A stretch of 32,500 nt of DNA, taken from contig CAJNDS010002544.1 of the NCBI GenBank assembly GCA_905221605.1, forward strand, positions 121,458 to 153,957, in the 5' to 3' direction. The position numbers and the translations under genes are program-made. How positions within the stretch are numbered: position 1 is the stretch's first letter; the number at the start of each line of letters is the position of its first letter. This DNA comes from Symbiodinium natans (taxonomy: Eukaryota > Sar > Dinophyceae > Suessiales > Symbiodiniaceae). This document shows positions 9,470-18,017 of this stretch, in pieces. The notes beneath the pieces were generated by a model. That model did not search any database and was not told the origin of the DNA. It was given only the letters and a program-made list of their open reading frames with translations.

Positions 9470-10299
9470 TAGCTCGCAACACCGCAGCGACCATCAGGAA
9501 GAATGCCGACAAGATCACACAGATACTTGGCCTCTGTGCAGGTCGGACGGCTGCCAGTTGCCAGCTCTGCTGGAGCACTTCCGACCCCAAGGCTCATGCA
9601 GCGCCATAAACCCGAAAGTGTAGAACAACCTGCTAGGCAAAAGCTTGCTCTTGGATACTGATGCCATCGTCGAGATCGCGCATTGGAGTTGATTATTGCA
9701 ATCGAGGAACAGCAAGAACAGGAAAACTGCAAACTGCGGGCCCCAAACGGCCTTGGTACCAGCACGAGCTTACAGACAACACCCACTGCCCAAACATGCG
9801 ACTGTTCCAGCACCAGTGTCAAGCCCAGCCACCCAGAATCCTGCTTGCTTCCAGACTGAAAGTGGAGACTTCTGCCTGCAAGACCAAACAGTCTTAGCAG
9901 AAAACCGCCATGTGCCATGGCCGTTACTTAACAACACTCAACTTGTGCTCGCACCCGCGGGGTTTTGCCGGCCAGTTGCCATCTTTCATCGCCTTGTGCT
10001 TCGAGGCTTTCAGCTCTTAGAGCAGTTTTGTATATGACTTGACTCGAAAAGTCAAAGGCCCTGACAAAGGGGTGGGGCTGACCCCTGGCTGCTATGTTAC
10101 CGTATCGGAATTTGAGCCATTACTCTGGTCGACGAGCAACATGAGCAAGAAAGGCGCCCCCCACGAGAAATTAGACGAACAAGCTGGCATTCTGTCTTGC
10201 GAGATATCTCGCAAGTCGGCTCTTAATGAGAGGACTGGACAGCACGAAGCTGGCGTACTCAACGACTCAGTGGGCTAAGCCGGCCAAAACGACAGTCGG
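9470..10299. other. Open frames on both strands, no gene assigned
   Basis: The minus strand is open across 9469-9918 (including SAPAELATGSRPTCTEAKYL, which could be an exon), while the plus strand is open across 9696-10037. Neither shows a recognisable domain or clear splice sites. Confidence 0.4.
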
Positions 10300-10706
10300 A
10301 TGTCGCAGAGTACACGCTGGATCCCTCTTGAGCAGCTACTTGAGCAGCTTGCAGCTGCCGTCGCCACAGGGCAGGAGACCAAAGGGCCATGAAAAAAGCC
10401 TAGCGTCGCAACGTGGTGGAACGCGTGCAAATTTAAAGGCAGCAGCTGTAGCGGTTCCTCACATTTCAGCACCATCTTCACCCTCCTGCCAGGGTCACAG
10501 AGTCCATAGCCAGGTGCCGTCTCTCTTGCAGGGGGCTCCGTGTTGCTATGTTACCGATCTTAGAGAGCAAAGCAGCACATGATAAGATCGCAGAGATTCT
10601 GGCGATGTGGGAGCAGAAGCAAAACTGGCCAGTCCTGCACCTCCTCCGAGGCTTCGAGGACTATGCCCATCAACTGAGTGCTTCCGTAGGACTGACCACG
10701 GCTTGA
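10300..10706 (+). CDS. Small unrecognised protein, 81 aa, two exons
   Basis: Exon 1 (10300-10370) begins with ATG and reads MSQSTRWIPLEQLLEQLAAA, including an LEQL-LEQL repeat. Exon 2 (10532-10706) follows a pyrimidine-rich tract and CAG acceptor and reads VAMLPILESKAAHDKIAEIL, then MWEQKQNWPVLHLLRGFEDY, ending in TGA. A GC-AG intron (10371-10531, 161 nt) joins them in phase 2. The product is all-alpha and amphipathic. The KIAEILAMWEQK segment resembles a helix of RNA polymerase CTD-interacting domains, but that is a weak pattern match. This is the clearest plus-strand gene; the minus strand is also open over exon 2, which lowers confidence. Confidence 0.45.
10371..10531 (+). other. Probable intron, GC-AG, 161 nt
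   Basis: Donor CACAGG|GCAGGAG, acceptor CTCTTGCAG|GGGGCTC after a pyrimidine-rich run. It keeps phase 2 on both sides. CAGGG occurs at both junctions, one base out of register. Confidence 0.4.
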
Positions 10707-11020
10707 ACACGCACCACGCATGCTGGCATGCTGCTGGTACCATGCTTTCGTTCAAACTGCAAGGCCTGTAGTCCACCCGGCTGGAGGCCCAGGAGCTCCT
10801 AGGAAATTTGAAACATGGACACAATCGAGATACTGCAAATAAGAATTCCTCACAGGGGTCCAGTCGTGCCTTTCAGTGGCCCTTCAAAAAAGAAAAAGAC
10901 CGTCCTCCAGCTCCTTTCGCAGCCGGCCGATCGTGAAGCTGCCTGCTAGAGTGGCAGGTTTCGCGAAGCCCAGCTCTAGGCTGACTCTGGTCTCTTTTTG
11001 CCTGGTGAGCTGGAAAGCAC

Positions 11021-11599
11021 ATGGCTTCCATGACATCGCACAGAAGCCGAGTGGAGCGAAACTGCTGTATGCCGAATCCGGTCACAGAGAAGCGTCCCCG
11101 CGACACAAGCTGCCAACGCGCTTCAGCTTTGAGGTCTCGCCATGATTCACGCATCACCCAAACCATCATCGATAACTTGACGATCAGCCTGTCGGTCGTT
11201 GTAGATGTATGGTCCTGTGTTGTCGTCAAGCCCTTCACGATAACAATGCCCAGTGAGGTCGAACCTGTTGAGGCAACGCAACAAACGTTGCGTGTTCAGG
11301 TTCTGGAAGAGTCAGCGAAGCCAGCAGCTGGTTGGATCTTGCAGCGGCGTTGCAGCCACAAAGCCGGCGGTACAATGCGGTACAGTACCATCCACACCAC
11401 AGTCGCAACATCATATGGCTTCGATGTGTCTGGCCAAGTCAATGAGTCAATTGAAAGAGCTCATGTTCTGCAGCCACGACCCCCTTCTCAGTCGACAGCC
11501 TTTGCAATCTTTGGCTTCGAGGATGTCTTCGTGAACCACGTCTGCACTTCCTGCAGCACATGGGGGGGGGGGGAACTCGGGTTAGCACCCAAGTGCTGA
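11021..11599 (+). CDS. Long open reading frame, 192 codons, unrecognised
   Basis: The plus strand is open for 192 codons to a TGA at 11597-11599. The middle (MPSEVEPVEATQQTLRVQVL and following) looks most like protein, with a hydrophobic run (TISLSVVVDVWSCVVV) before it. A run of 12 G at 11562-11573 lies near the 3' end, where a length error would shift the frame. The minus strand is open over 10873-11238. No family is recognised; length alone makes it only moderately likely to be coding. Confidence 0.3.
   Translation: MASMTSHRSRVERNCCMPNPVTEKRPRDTSCQRASALRSRHDSRITQTIIDNLTISLSVVVDVWSCVVVKPFTITMPSEVEPVEATQQTLRVQVLEESAKPAAGWILQRRCSHKAGGTMRYSTIHTTVATSYGFDVSGQVNESIERAHVLQPRPPSQSTAFAIFGFEDVFVNHVCTSCSTWGGGELGLAPKC
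11562..11573 (+). repeat. Run of 12 G
   Basis: A homopolymer of twelve G. Such runs are prone to length error in sequencing and could shift the overlapping frame. Confidence 0.9.
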
Positions 11600-11703
11600 C
11601 TAAAAATCAAGAGCAGACCGCAGCCAGTCAGGCAGTCGTGATCAGTAAACCCATCTGGTCCTGTGCCCACTTCCGCTCAGTTCGGAGCATGGCTTTGTGA
11701 AGC

Positions 11704-12281
11704 TCAATCTCGGTTTGGCGGAGAGTCTTCCGACAGCACCCCCACATCAACGAAAAGCAAAAACTTCAAAAAAACACAAACGCAGCTACCCGACCTCATA
11801 CCTTCTACCAGGAACATTTGTGGCATCGAAATGAGTATGTAATGGATAGTCACTCTGAATCGTTCAGCATTGGGAGGACACAGTAATTTTCGGTGGCATT
11901 TAAGGCCAGCGTCCGAATTGGCCACATAGTCCTTGGCTTGCGAGGCAGTGCAGTGCAAGGAAATTCGAGAAGATCCCCGCAGAATCGCTGTCAATGATAC
12001 ATGCTTCAGCCGACTGACTCCGCCGGCGCGCTCGAAGCGCCACAGCTGAAGCCTCGGATCTATTGGTAGCAGCGAGCCTTCTGGTGCACCGCTGGGCCAA
12101 GATGGAGTTGTCTGATCTTGCCAAGCTGCAAATATGCAGGCACCATGGCAGCAGCAATGGCTGGCCCGGCGGGAGGCACCAGGCCTGTTACCTCAGCATG
12201 CAGCACGAAAGTAACGAAATGTTGCACTCCGCTCGGAGCAGTCAGTGTGCGCACATGAAGATTGTCATACCCGCTCTCCAT
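11704..12281 (-). CDS. Unrecognised protein, first exon with ATG plus probable later exons
   Basis: From an ATG at 12281 the minus strand reads MESGYDNLHVRTLTAPSGVQ and stays open for 73 codons to a TAG at 12060. A GAG|GTAACA donor inside (near 12186) may end the first exon earlier, with the remainder (LGKIRQLHLGPAVHQKARCY) as intron or second exon. Further downstream, 11900-12050 (SAEACIIDSDSAGIFSNFLA) and 11704-11994 (ending at a GAAG|GTATGA donor) are candidates for later exons. Third positions favour G and C in the first exon. The frame order is unresolved and no family is recognised. Confidence 0.4.
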
Positions 12282-12299
12282 AAATTGAGTCTAGAGATG

Positions 12300-12680
12300 T
12301 TGGTGCGTATCTATAATTAGGAAGTGAAAGCAGTACGGGCCGGGGGGGTGCCTTGCCTTCCGAAGCTGGTGTTGCCCTTCTTTTTTCTTTGTTCTTCTCC
12401 ACAGGCTGTTGCTTCGTGTCGTCCTTTACTGTCACCAGGCCAACATTGGCTCTCCCCGCCTTCCCTATCGATGGTGTAGGTGCTTTCCCTTCTCTGCCCT
12501 CGCCGCTCTCCCCCCATGCTCCCTGTCCTCACACTTCCCCAGGCCTGGGAACCGCTGATGTTCGTGGCCGTTGTCCAACAAAGTGGACTTTTTCGAGGGA
12601 GGGCAGAAGCACCCACTATCCTGGAGCTAAATGAGGAAAACAACACCTGTGCTGCTCGTGGGGCGTGCATACCAACTTCT
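12300..12680. other. Pyrimidine-rich stretch without a gene
   Basis: Rich in C and T on the plus strand (12365-12550). The open frames over it reflect composition. Confidence 0.6.
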
Positions 12681-12685
12681 AAACT

Positions 12686-12810
12686 TCAGCCAGACACCGC
12701 AACTGCCGCCAGCGTCATGTCGGCCAGACCGTTCAGGCGCTTCTGGTTCCACTGCTCATTTTCTTCCTGCACGCGGACTAACTCCCGCTCCAGCTCCTCC
12801 TGAAGGTCAA
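12686..12810 (-). CDS. Coiled-coil C-terminal exon, possibly of the atlastin-like gene
   Basis: After an AG acceptor at 12811-12813 the minus strand reads VDLQEELERELVRVQEENEQ, then NQKRLNGLADMTLAAVAVSG and TGA at 12686-12688. The first part is a heptad-like, highly charged coiled coil. It lies about 160 bases downstream of the atlastin-like frame on the same strand, so it is most simply that gene's last exon, with a donor before the stop at 12972 (for example GA in TTC|GAATC or CCT|GAGAT, phase 0, with acceptor CTTCAG|GAGGAG). It could instead be the end of another gene. A hairpin with arms AAGGCTTC/GAAGCCTT lies between them. Confidence 0.45.
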
Positions 12811-12852
12811 CTGCAGCTGCAGTATGCTGCAGTCACACACGGACTCGGAACA

Positions 12853-12886
12853 AAGGCTTCGGCAACCAACTTGATTCGGAAGCCTT
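12853..12886. repeat. Hairpin, 8-bp stem
   Basis: AAGGCTTC and GAAGCCTT form an 8-bp perfect stem around an 18-base loop, between the atlastin-like frame and the coiled-coil exon. It may lie within an intron. Confidence 0.7.
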
Positions 12887-12971
12887 GATTGACTATTTTT
12901 CATGTAATCTTTAAACTTTAAACATCTTTAAGCCTTAGACCGCTACTGCAAATTGGTCATGTCTTTGCGAG

Positions 12972-14582
12972 TCAAACATGCCGATCAGCTGGGGAGGAGT
13001 TGGAGTAGTCACGAACTGAACTAATCTCAGGATGTTTCAGAATCGCACGATGGTGCCTGAATGATTCGAATTTCTTCGTCTTTCTCCCCTGCATGAACTC
13101 TCCCGTGTCCTCAAGCTCGCTCACGCTTTGAGCCACTGCATCCTCTTCGGAGAAGAGCGCCATTTTCTGGAGCTCGGCGGTGGCTGCCATCACAGCCTCA
13201 CGGTGGGCTCCAGCAAGCTCCTCTGCCACCAGCGCTCGCGTAGCGGCCACATCCCCGAGCAAGATCTCTGGAAGTCTTGCCTTCCCTTTCATCAAGGCTC
13301 CCGACCGATACATGCTGGCTCGATAGCAAGACCGTGCCCGCTCCACTGCAGTTAACATACTCAGATCTGACAACGCCACGCTGTAACTCTTGTCACTTTC
13401 TGGTAGCTCCTGAGAGGAATTCAAGACAGCTACGGAGTCCCGCAATGTTTGCTGAAAATCCTGGACCGCAATAGCGGCCCCGACTTGAGCACTTGCTGCC
13501 GTGGAAAGGGCGTCAAAGAGCCTTTGGCATTTGCCAATGAATCCCAAAGAGATTTCTGAGCTCATGCCTCCCCAGGAAGGCGAGTCGATGTGGCCTGGGT
13601 GCGGCAGCGTGCGGCACTCCAGCGACTCGAAGAACTGACCCAAGCCCTGACCCGCTGTGGTCGAATGGACGAAGGTTGTCAGGATTTGGTGTTCCTGGGC
13701 ATTCATCGGCATCAGCAGCCCGGGCTCTGTACTCGCATCGTTAGGAAGAGGCTCCTCATGAGCCCAATCTCGCACCAAAAAAGTCAGATTCTTGGAGTCT
13801 GAAGGAGGTCGCGGCCTTCCATGGTGGCGACAGCTCATGTGCAACAGTTCCATCGCCACCTGCAGATCTTCGATAGTGTCCTGTTGCAGCTGCTTGGACA
13901 CGTTGAAGAGGAGCGTGGCGGACAGAAGTCCAGCCAGACCCAGCAGAGAGTTATTCTGCCAACGGGCAGCGCCGGGCTCGTAGGTGCCCTGTGTGTCCAG
14001 GAGCAGAAGGCCAACCCGCGTCTTTGCCGAACTCGGTCCCTTGAAAACGTGGGGGCACACCCAAATCCCTTCGGTGATGCGCTCCATGCCCGACCTCCAA
14101 TGAAATCGCTGATGATCTTGCAGAGACTCTGCCAGCCAGCCCTCGGACGATTTCGACTCTAAATATCTTGCAAAGAGGTCGAGGAAGAAGGATTTGCCCT
14201 GTCTCAAAGCACCTGCTATCGAGACCACCGCAATGTGTTCACAGGATGAGGCGCTCAACGACTTTGCAAGCATAGAGAGACCCAGCTCATCAATTGCAAG
14301 CTGTCCATCTTTCACAGCGACCAAGCGAATAGCTTCTGGCACTCGTACGGAGCGTCGCGATACAGCTCTCATTCGTCGGATGCTGTGCTGGTTGAGGCGA
14401 TGCCCAGCTCCAGCACCACAAACGATGCTCGCCACGCTGCTTAGAAGTATGGACCTTGTGGTCAGTCTGCCCGCATGGGTATGGGGTGACCTTGAAAGCT
14501 CCAGACCACCCAAGACACCGCTCCGCTGCAGCACCGGCCACTCTATGCGAGATGCCGTGAGACGCGTATGAGAGGCTTTCAT
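12972..14582 (-). CDS. Atlastin/GBP-type dynamin-superfamily GTPase
   Basis: A large GTPase of the atlastin / guanylate-binding family, which fuses or remodels membranes in eukaryotes. The 536-codon frame has P-loop GALRQGKS (124-131), a switch threonine in RITEGIW (about 170), G3 DTQG (196-199) and the family-specific RD (271-272, in LVRDWAHEE). The GTPase domain is followed by a helical bundle resembling atlastin's middle domain (LTAVERARSCYRASM). An in-frame TGA lies three codons before the ATG at 14582, so this start is well placed unless spliced; about 80 residues with a hydrophobic patch (SILLSSVASIVCGAGAG) precede the domain. No intron is needed over 1.6 kb, unlike its neighbours. The C-terminal two-helix membrane hairpin of true atlastins is not visible, so it may be soluble, GBP-like, or continue into the coiled-coil exon at 12686-12810. 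Confidence 0.85.
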   Translation of the reverse strand: MKASHTRLTASRIEWPVLQRSGVLGGLELSRSPHTHAGRLTTRSILLSSVASIVCGAGAGHRLNQHSIRRMRAVSRRSVRVPEAIRLVAVKDGQLAIDELGLSMLAKSLSASSCEHIAVVSIAGALRQGKSFFLDLFARYLESKSSEGWLAESLQDHQRFHWRSGMERITEGIWVCPHVFKGPSSAKTRVGLLLLDTQGTYEPGAARWQNNSLLGLAGLLSATLLFNVSKQLQQDTIEDLQVAMELLHMSCRHHGRPRPPSDSKNLTFLVRDWAHEEPLPNDASTEPGLLMPMNAQEHQILTTFVHSTTAGQGLGQFFESLECRTLPHPGHIDSPSWGGMSSEISLGFIGKCQRLFDALSTAASAQVGAAIAVQDFQQTLRDSVAVLNSSQELPESDKSYSVALSDLSMLTAVERARSCYRASMYRSGALMKGKARLPEILLGDVAATRALVAEELAGAHREAVMAATAELQKMALFSEEDAVAQSVSELEDTGEFMQGRKTKKFESFRHHRAILKHPEISSVRDYSNSSPADRHV

Positions 14583-15131
14583 GATACGAGCTCAGCTCGA
14601 CCACAGCGTGCTTTGCCGCGAATGAGGGTCCAGAGCAGAAACTGCGCAGAAATGCATGTCGTGCTGGCCTAGTAACCGTGAGTGCACCTGCTAGCAACTA
14701 CCAAGACCTTGAGAGTTTCTGGCCCGGCCTAAATCGCTCTCCTCACGGGCAAGCTGCAACGCAGCTGCTTGCAACCTCCCCAAAACATGCTGACCAACAT
14801 AAGATAACATGAGCAAGTTTCAAGCTGTGGATACAAAACTGTCACGCCGCCTCTCTGCCGTCAAGCCCTCGCCAGGTACTTTGCGCCTCATGGCCTGCAT
14901 GGAGATGCATCGAGTACCATGCAGTTGCAGCCACAGCCTTTGAAGCTGGAGGGTGGCATGTGCACACTGGGCCGGGCGCAGGCGTGGCTGGAGCCAGACT
15001 TTTGTCGTTGCCGTTCCACTCCTCACTGCTTGGTGGGCTCAAGGTGTAGAATCACGAATCTTGAGAAGTCGAAAAGTGTGCAAAGCTGTGCACAGAGGCC
15101 GTTCAGGACTTGGCCCGTGACTAAAGCTGCA
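14583..15131. other. Upstream region of the atlastin-like gene
   Basis: No convincing coding or repeat. No spliced-leader relic was found upstream of the ATG at 14582. Confidence 0.5.
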
Positions 15132-15715
15132 AGGCGACGCCGCTCCATCGCCTGGTCATCTACGACGCGGAGCCTTTGGAAGCTTTCAGGCAATGCACCA
15201 AGGGATGCAGGCTTTATTAATCTTCATTATGTCTTCTCTCAGACTGTTTCTGAGATTTTTTCTTCTGAGGATGCTGCTGCGCTAGAGACGCTCCGGCCGC
15301 ACTGGAGCGACCTCTCACACTGACATTGATCAGCTGCGCCTATAGCTTTGCTATCCGACTGGACGACACAGAGCTGCGAAAAGTTCTGCGAAGATACGCC
15401 AGTCTAAACTCTAAACCCCAAAGCGCCTGCAGGTCCGTTCTGATCCGACCAAGATGGCTGAATGCCAACCTCTTGTGTGTTCCGTGGCCCGAGCGTTGTT
15501 GTACCCGTTGTTTCTGCACATTTCGGCTGGACAAAACGGCACATCTGCTGCGCCTGCAGCGGGGCGTCATAATACGTGATGACCTGAATGCGAAGCGGAG
15601 AGGAGTGGCCTTCATCTTGTCAGATCGTGACTCATGCTGTACAGTAATTATGCTTAGACCATGTTATCCTCATGCCAGGGCCGTAAGAAACAGGCGTAAC
15701 CACGGTCTCCGCTAA
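15132..15715 (+). CDS. Coding-like frames broken by shifts, unrecognised
   Basis: Three plus-strand frames succeed each other. After AAG|GCGACGCC at about 15132 one frame reads ATPLHRLVIYDAEPLEAFRQ; at about 15200 the next frame takes over with DAGFINLHYVFSQTVSEIFS to a TGA at 15323; a third, from about 15260, reads AIRLDDTELRKVLRRYASLN and runs to 15715. There is no room for introns at the changes. This could be a decayed gene with single-base shifts, or frames that are open by chance. No family is recognised. Confidence 0.25.
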
Positions 15716-17154
15716 ATGCGCCGGCATCCAAGGGCGGGGTGTAAGCCTGAGAGTTGTGATGACACAGCGCTCGAGGCTGAGCCCTTCGCAGGCGAAGCTG
15801 GGGCGCACCAGCAACGCGTACATCTGATCCATAACAAAGTGCCGGAGTAGGACAACCTCTTTGGCTTCCATGCCTGCAGCACTTCGCAATAGCGGGAGGC
15901 AATGGAATGCTGGCACGGTGCCGTTAGAGGCTGTAGTTGGCCTTCCACAACAGCAGCAAGATATCCGAGACCGCGGGCGACGATTTCGCGCCTGGTGCAT
16001 GTTTAGCTTCAACTTCTCATTAACTTCACCAGCCGAGGACCAGGCATGTATGACGGGACATTCGTTCCATCGACCTCGTGTCTGCAAAATCAATCTGCAT
16101 CCATCTCTTGCACAGGGGGCGCAGTGCCTCCAGAATCTCGTAATTGTCGAGGCTGTGAAGGGAATAGTCAGCCTGCGAGAGCACTGCGAGAACCCTGCAT
16201 CGATGCTGCGAGTGGACTGGAAGTGACGTGGCCTGCGTGGCTGCGCGCGCAGTCTTGGGCGCCTCGGAATAGTGCTGTCTGACAGCGTGTTCGGATTCGA
16301 GATGCTTGTCACATGTAGCGCACGCTGCAACTGGGCACAGGGCGGCGTGCAAATACTCTTTCAAGAAAGTCTCTTGAGCAGAGCGGCCTGCCAAATCTCA
16401 CCAGCTTCTTTGGAAAACGAGCAATTGCACCGGTTGGCGGACAACTGCCTGCAGCAGTGTCATTATGCGGCAGCTCTCCAGTGAGGTCATAGCCTAGCGG
16501 CCGGCTGTTCAGAATTTCCTTGACCGCATCCAGTCAACAACTACCAATTATGCACTCAGGCGCTGAGCAGTCCACGCTTTCTGCGCTGCGCATCACCAAG
16601 GACCTGCAACTCGACAGCACGATGTGTCACATCGCTGCAACGAAGCCCAGATGCGGTAACCTGCAAGGCTGTAAGGGAGCACAACACGCAACAAGGCTTT
16701 TCCAAAAGGAGTGAGAGGACTCGTTTCACCTGCCCAGGCCCAGACCCACAGGGCCCAGGGACCTCGTAGGCAAAGGCGACGCGTGCAAAGGCAGCTTCAG
16801 CGTCTGCCTCAGCCGCGTCACAGACTACAACACAAATAAATAACCGATGCTGCAGGAAAAGGTGAGAACAGGGCTGCCTTGGTTGGATCGGCACCTCTGC
16901 TGATCACTCTGTACAGCATGCTTGGTGTTGTAGCAGACGTGGCAGACGCAGCTTGGCTGATGGCACTTGTCCGGATGATGCTGCAAAGCCAGCCGTCGAT
17001 AAGCCTTAGCATCTCTTAGAGGACAGATACAGCATCCCATGTCCCTAGCTTCCCAACGTGTTGGAAGGTCTGCCTGTTTCACGTCGCTGGCATCCGCGTC
17101 TGGTGCGATGCCCAGCACCGAGTAGAGCGGGCGATCTGGCTTGAGCACCCTCAC
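15632..17154 (-). CDS. J-domain (DnaJ-like) protein with zinc-finger-like motif, eight exons
   Basis: A co-chaperone-type protein. Exons (minus): 17074-17154, 16953-17004, 16763-16803, 16576-16603, 16449-16493, 16233-16387, 16034-16172, 15632-15873; every phase agrees. Splicing restores a complete J domain: LYSVLGIAPDADASDVKQ, AYRRLALQHHPDKCHQPN with the HPD that stimulates Hsp70, AEAAFARVAFAYEVLGD and AQRRKRYDLTGE. About 25 residues later comes CATCDKHLESEHAVRQH, a C-x2-C-x12-H arrangement like the U1-type zinc finger of DNAJC21/Jjj1 proteins, but the last histidine is not evident. The C-terminal part (YEILEALRPLCKRWMQIDF and onward) is not recognised. The visible product is about 260 residues. 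The GTG at 17154 is only where the frame opens; a TGA four codons upstream implies another 5' exon. The sixth intron (60 nt) is in frame and could be retained; its donor could also lie 30 nt further upstream. Confidence 0.8.
15874..16033 (-). other. Intron 7 of the J-domain gene, GC-AG, 160 nt
   Basis: Donor CCTCG|GCTGGTG, acceptor GCTGCAG|GCATGG. Phase 1 on both sides. It removes the stop TGG-TGA at the end of the upstream frame. The alternative is that the protein ends at 16026. Confidence 0.45.
16173..16232 (-). other. Intron 6 of the J-domain gene, GC-AG, 60 nt, flanked by CGCAGGC
   Basis: Junctions ACGCAG|GCCACG and TCGCAG|GCTGAC share the 7-bp repeat CGCAGGC. It is in frame without a stop, so retention would add 20 residues. 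Confidence 0.4.
16388..16448 (-). other. Intron 5 of the J-domain gene, GC-AG, 61 nt, flanked by GCAGGC
   Basis: Junctions GCTGCAG|GCAGTT and TTGGCAG|GCCGCT share the 6-bp repeat GCAGGC. Splicing keeps phase 1 and links the J-domain end to the zinc-finger-like part. Confidence 0.6.
16494..16575 (-). other. Intron 4 of the J-domain gene, GT-AG, 82 nt
   Basis: Donor AGAAAGC|GTGGACT, acceptor CCGCTAG|GCTATG, phase 1. Splicing creates the canonical J-domain end RRKRYDLTGE and removes a stop at 16556. No clear flanking repeat is seen. Confidence 0.7.
16604..16762 (-). other. Intron 3 of the J-domain gene, GT-AG, 159 nt, flanked by AGGTCC
   Basis: Junctions TACGAG|GTCCCTGG and TTGCAG|GTCCTTGG share AGGTCC. 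Splicing gives AFAYEVLGD. Near its 3' end is the palindrome CGATGTG-A-CACATCG. Confidence 0.75.
16804..16952 (-). other. Intron 2 of the J-domain gene, GC-AG, 149 nt, with terminal inverted repeats
   Basis: Donor CAGCCAA|GCTGCG, acceptor GAGGCAG|ACGCTG, phase 1; splicing gives HPDKCHQPNAEAAF. The two ends (16925-16951 and 16804-16833) are imperfect inverted repeats: CTGCgTCtGCCaCGTC pairs with its partner at 13 of 16 positions, then, after a short gap, CTACAACAC pairs at all 9. This is the layout of a TIR transposon used as an intron. Confidence 0.7.
17005..17073 (-). other. Intron 1 of the J-domain gene, GC-AG, 69 nt, flanked by AGGC
   Basis: Junctions AAACAG|GCAGAC and GCTAAG|GCTTAT share AGGC. 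It is in frame without a stop, but removing it restores the uninterrupted J-domain helix SDVKQAYRRLALQHHPDK. Confidence 0.75.
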
Positions 17155-17524
17155 TGCACTCGTTCACATATTGGGAATGTTTGGGAATGCTCTGCCAGCT
17201 CTTGTGCAGCCTTCGTCATCCATCGACGCTCAGGGCTCGGCATGCAGGGGTGCTCGTGTTATGTGTCCATGAGCTGTTGCAGTTGCTGCATATGTTCTTA
17301 TCGTTCTCTATCCCAACAACGAGAATTTGGGACGAGCAGGTCCACATGTTGTTAAGTGAAGCATTTTTGTTGCATCTCCTTGTTGCAGCCACCGCGGCCA
17401 ACCTCTTCGACAATGAAGGCATGCCATGCAACAAGCAACACGGAACATGACGAAACCATTCGCTGCCCTGTTCTTTTCTGCTAGGCCCGGCTTTCAATGC
17501 CGTATCTGGGGCTCCCCGAGGTGA

Positions 17525-17868
17525 ATGGTCTGGCCGGGTGTTCTTAGTCGGCCCGGCAGGCAGCATGGCTTTGTCCTTGTGTGGTCTTCTTCATGTTCTC
17601 CCCCATTCTACTTGGGTTGCGCATCTAGCTTCGCCTCGCCAAAGGGCGCAGCGGCTCGGAACGAGCTGTTCAGGTACACCAGGTGGGGCCCTGCATCTCC
17701 CCATCTCCAGGATGCTCCAAGAAGTTGGAGGTTTGGGTCAGCAGACTTGTGTCACTGATACCGGCGTCCTGGGGACCGTTTCCTTCGCCCGTCACAGAGT
17801 TGAACGAAGACGAAGGAGTTGCGCTCGTGCAGTTTCGAGACATCCGTGTCCACGTCAGTGCCCGTTAA
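17525..17868 (+). CDS. Coding-like region, frame unresolved
   Basis: All three plus-strand frames look partly protein-like. The best pieces are KGAAARNELFRYTRWGPASP (about 17645-17705) and VTELNEDEGVALVQFRDIRV, which ends VHVSAR and a TAA at 17866-17868. An intron or shift between them would be needed. Just upstream, 17181-17450 is open with a hydrophobic helical reading. No family is recognised, and the direction is against the main gene block. Confidence 0.2.
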
Positions 17869-18017
17869 GCTTCGTCCTTACACTCCAAGCCTTGGTAAAT
17901 ACGAACTCGTTCACGTGCAATGCATCTCGTGGACGTGGTTGCAAAGTGCGTAATGGGATCTCCTGATACAGTTAAGTCTTGCGCCATGTTTGTTCTTGAA
18001 CTGCTCCCTGGCGAAAC

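Noticed and set aside
13128-14571. Plus-strand open frames across the atlastin-like gene
   Set aside because: Antisense shadows of a well-supported GTPase frame.
15632-16330. A single 232-codon minus-strand protein
   Set aside because: The 3' part is a good exon, but the 5' part lies antisense or out of frame with exons of the J-domain gene; the spliced model explains the region better.
16931-16940. Reading the intron-2 boundary as a TCTG target duplication beside CTACAACAC
   Set aside because: It would place splice sites without a usable donor/AG pair and insert extra residues into the J domain; the outer boundary at the ends of the longer inverted repeat fits both splicing and fold.
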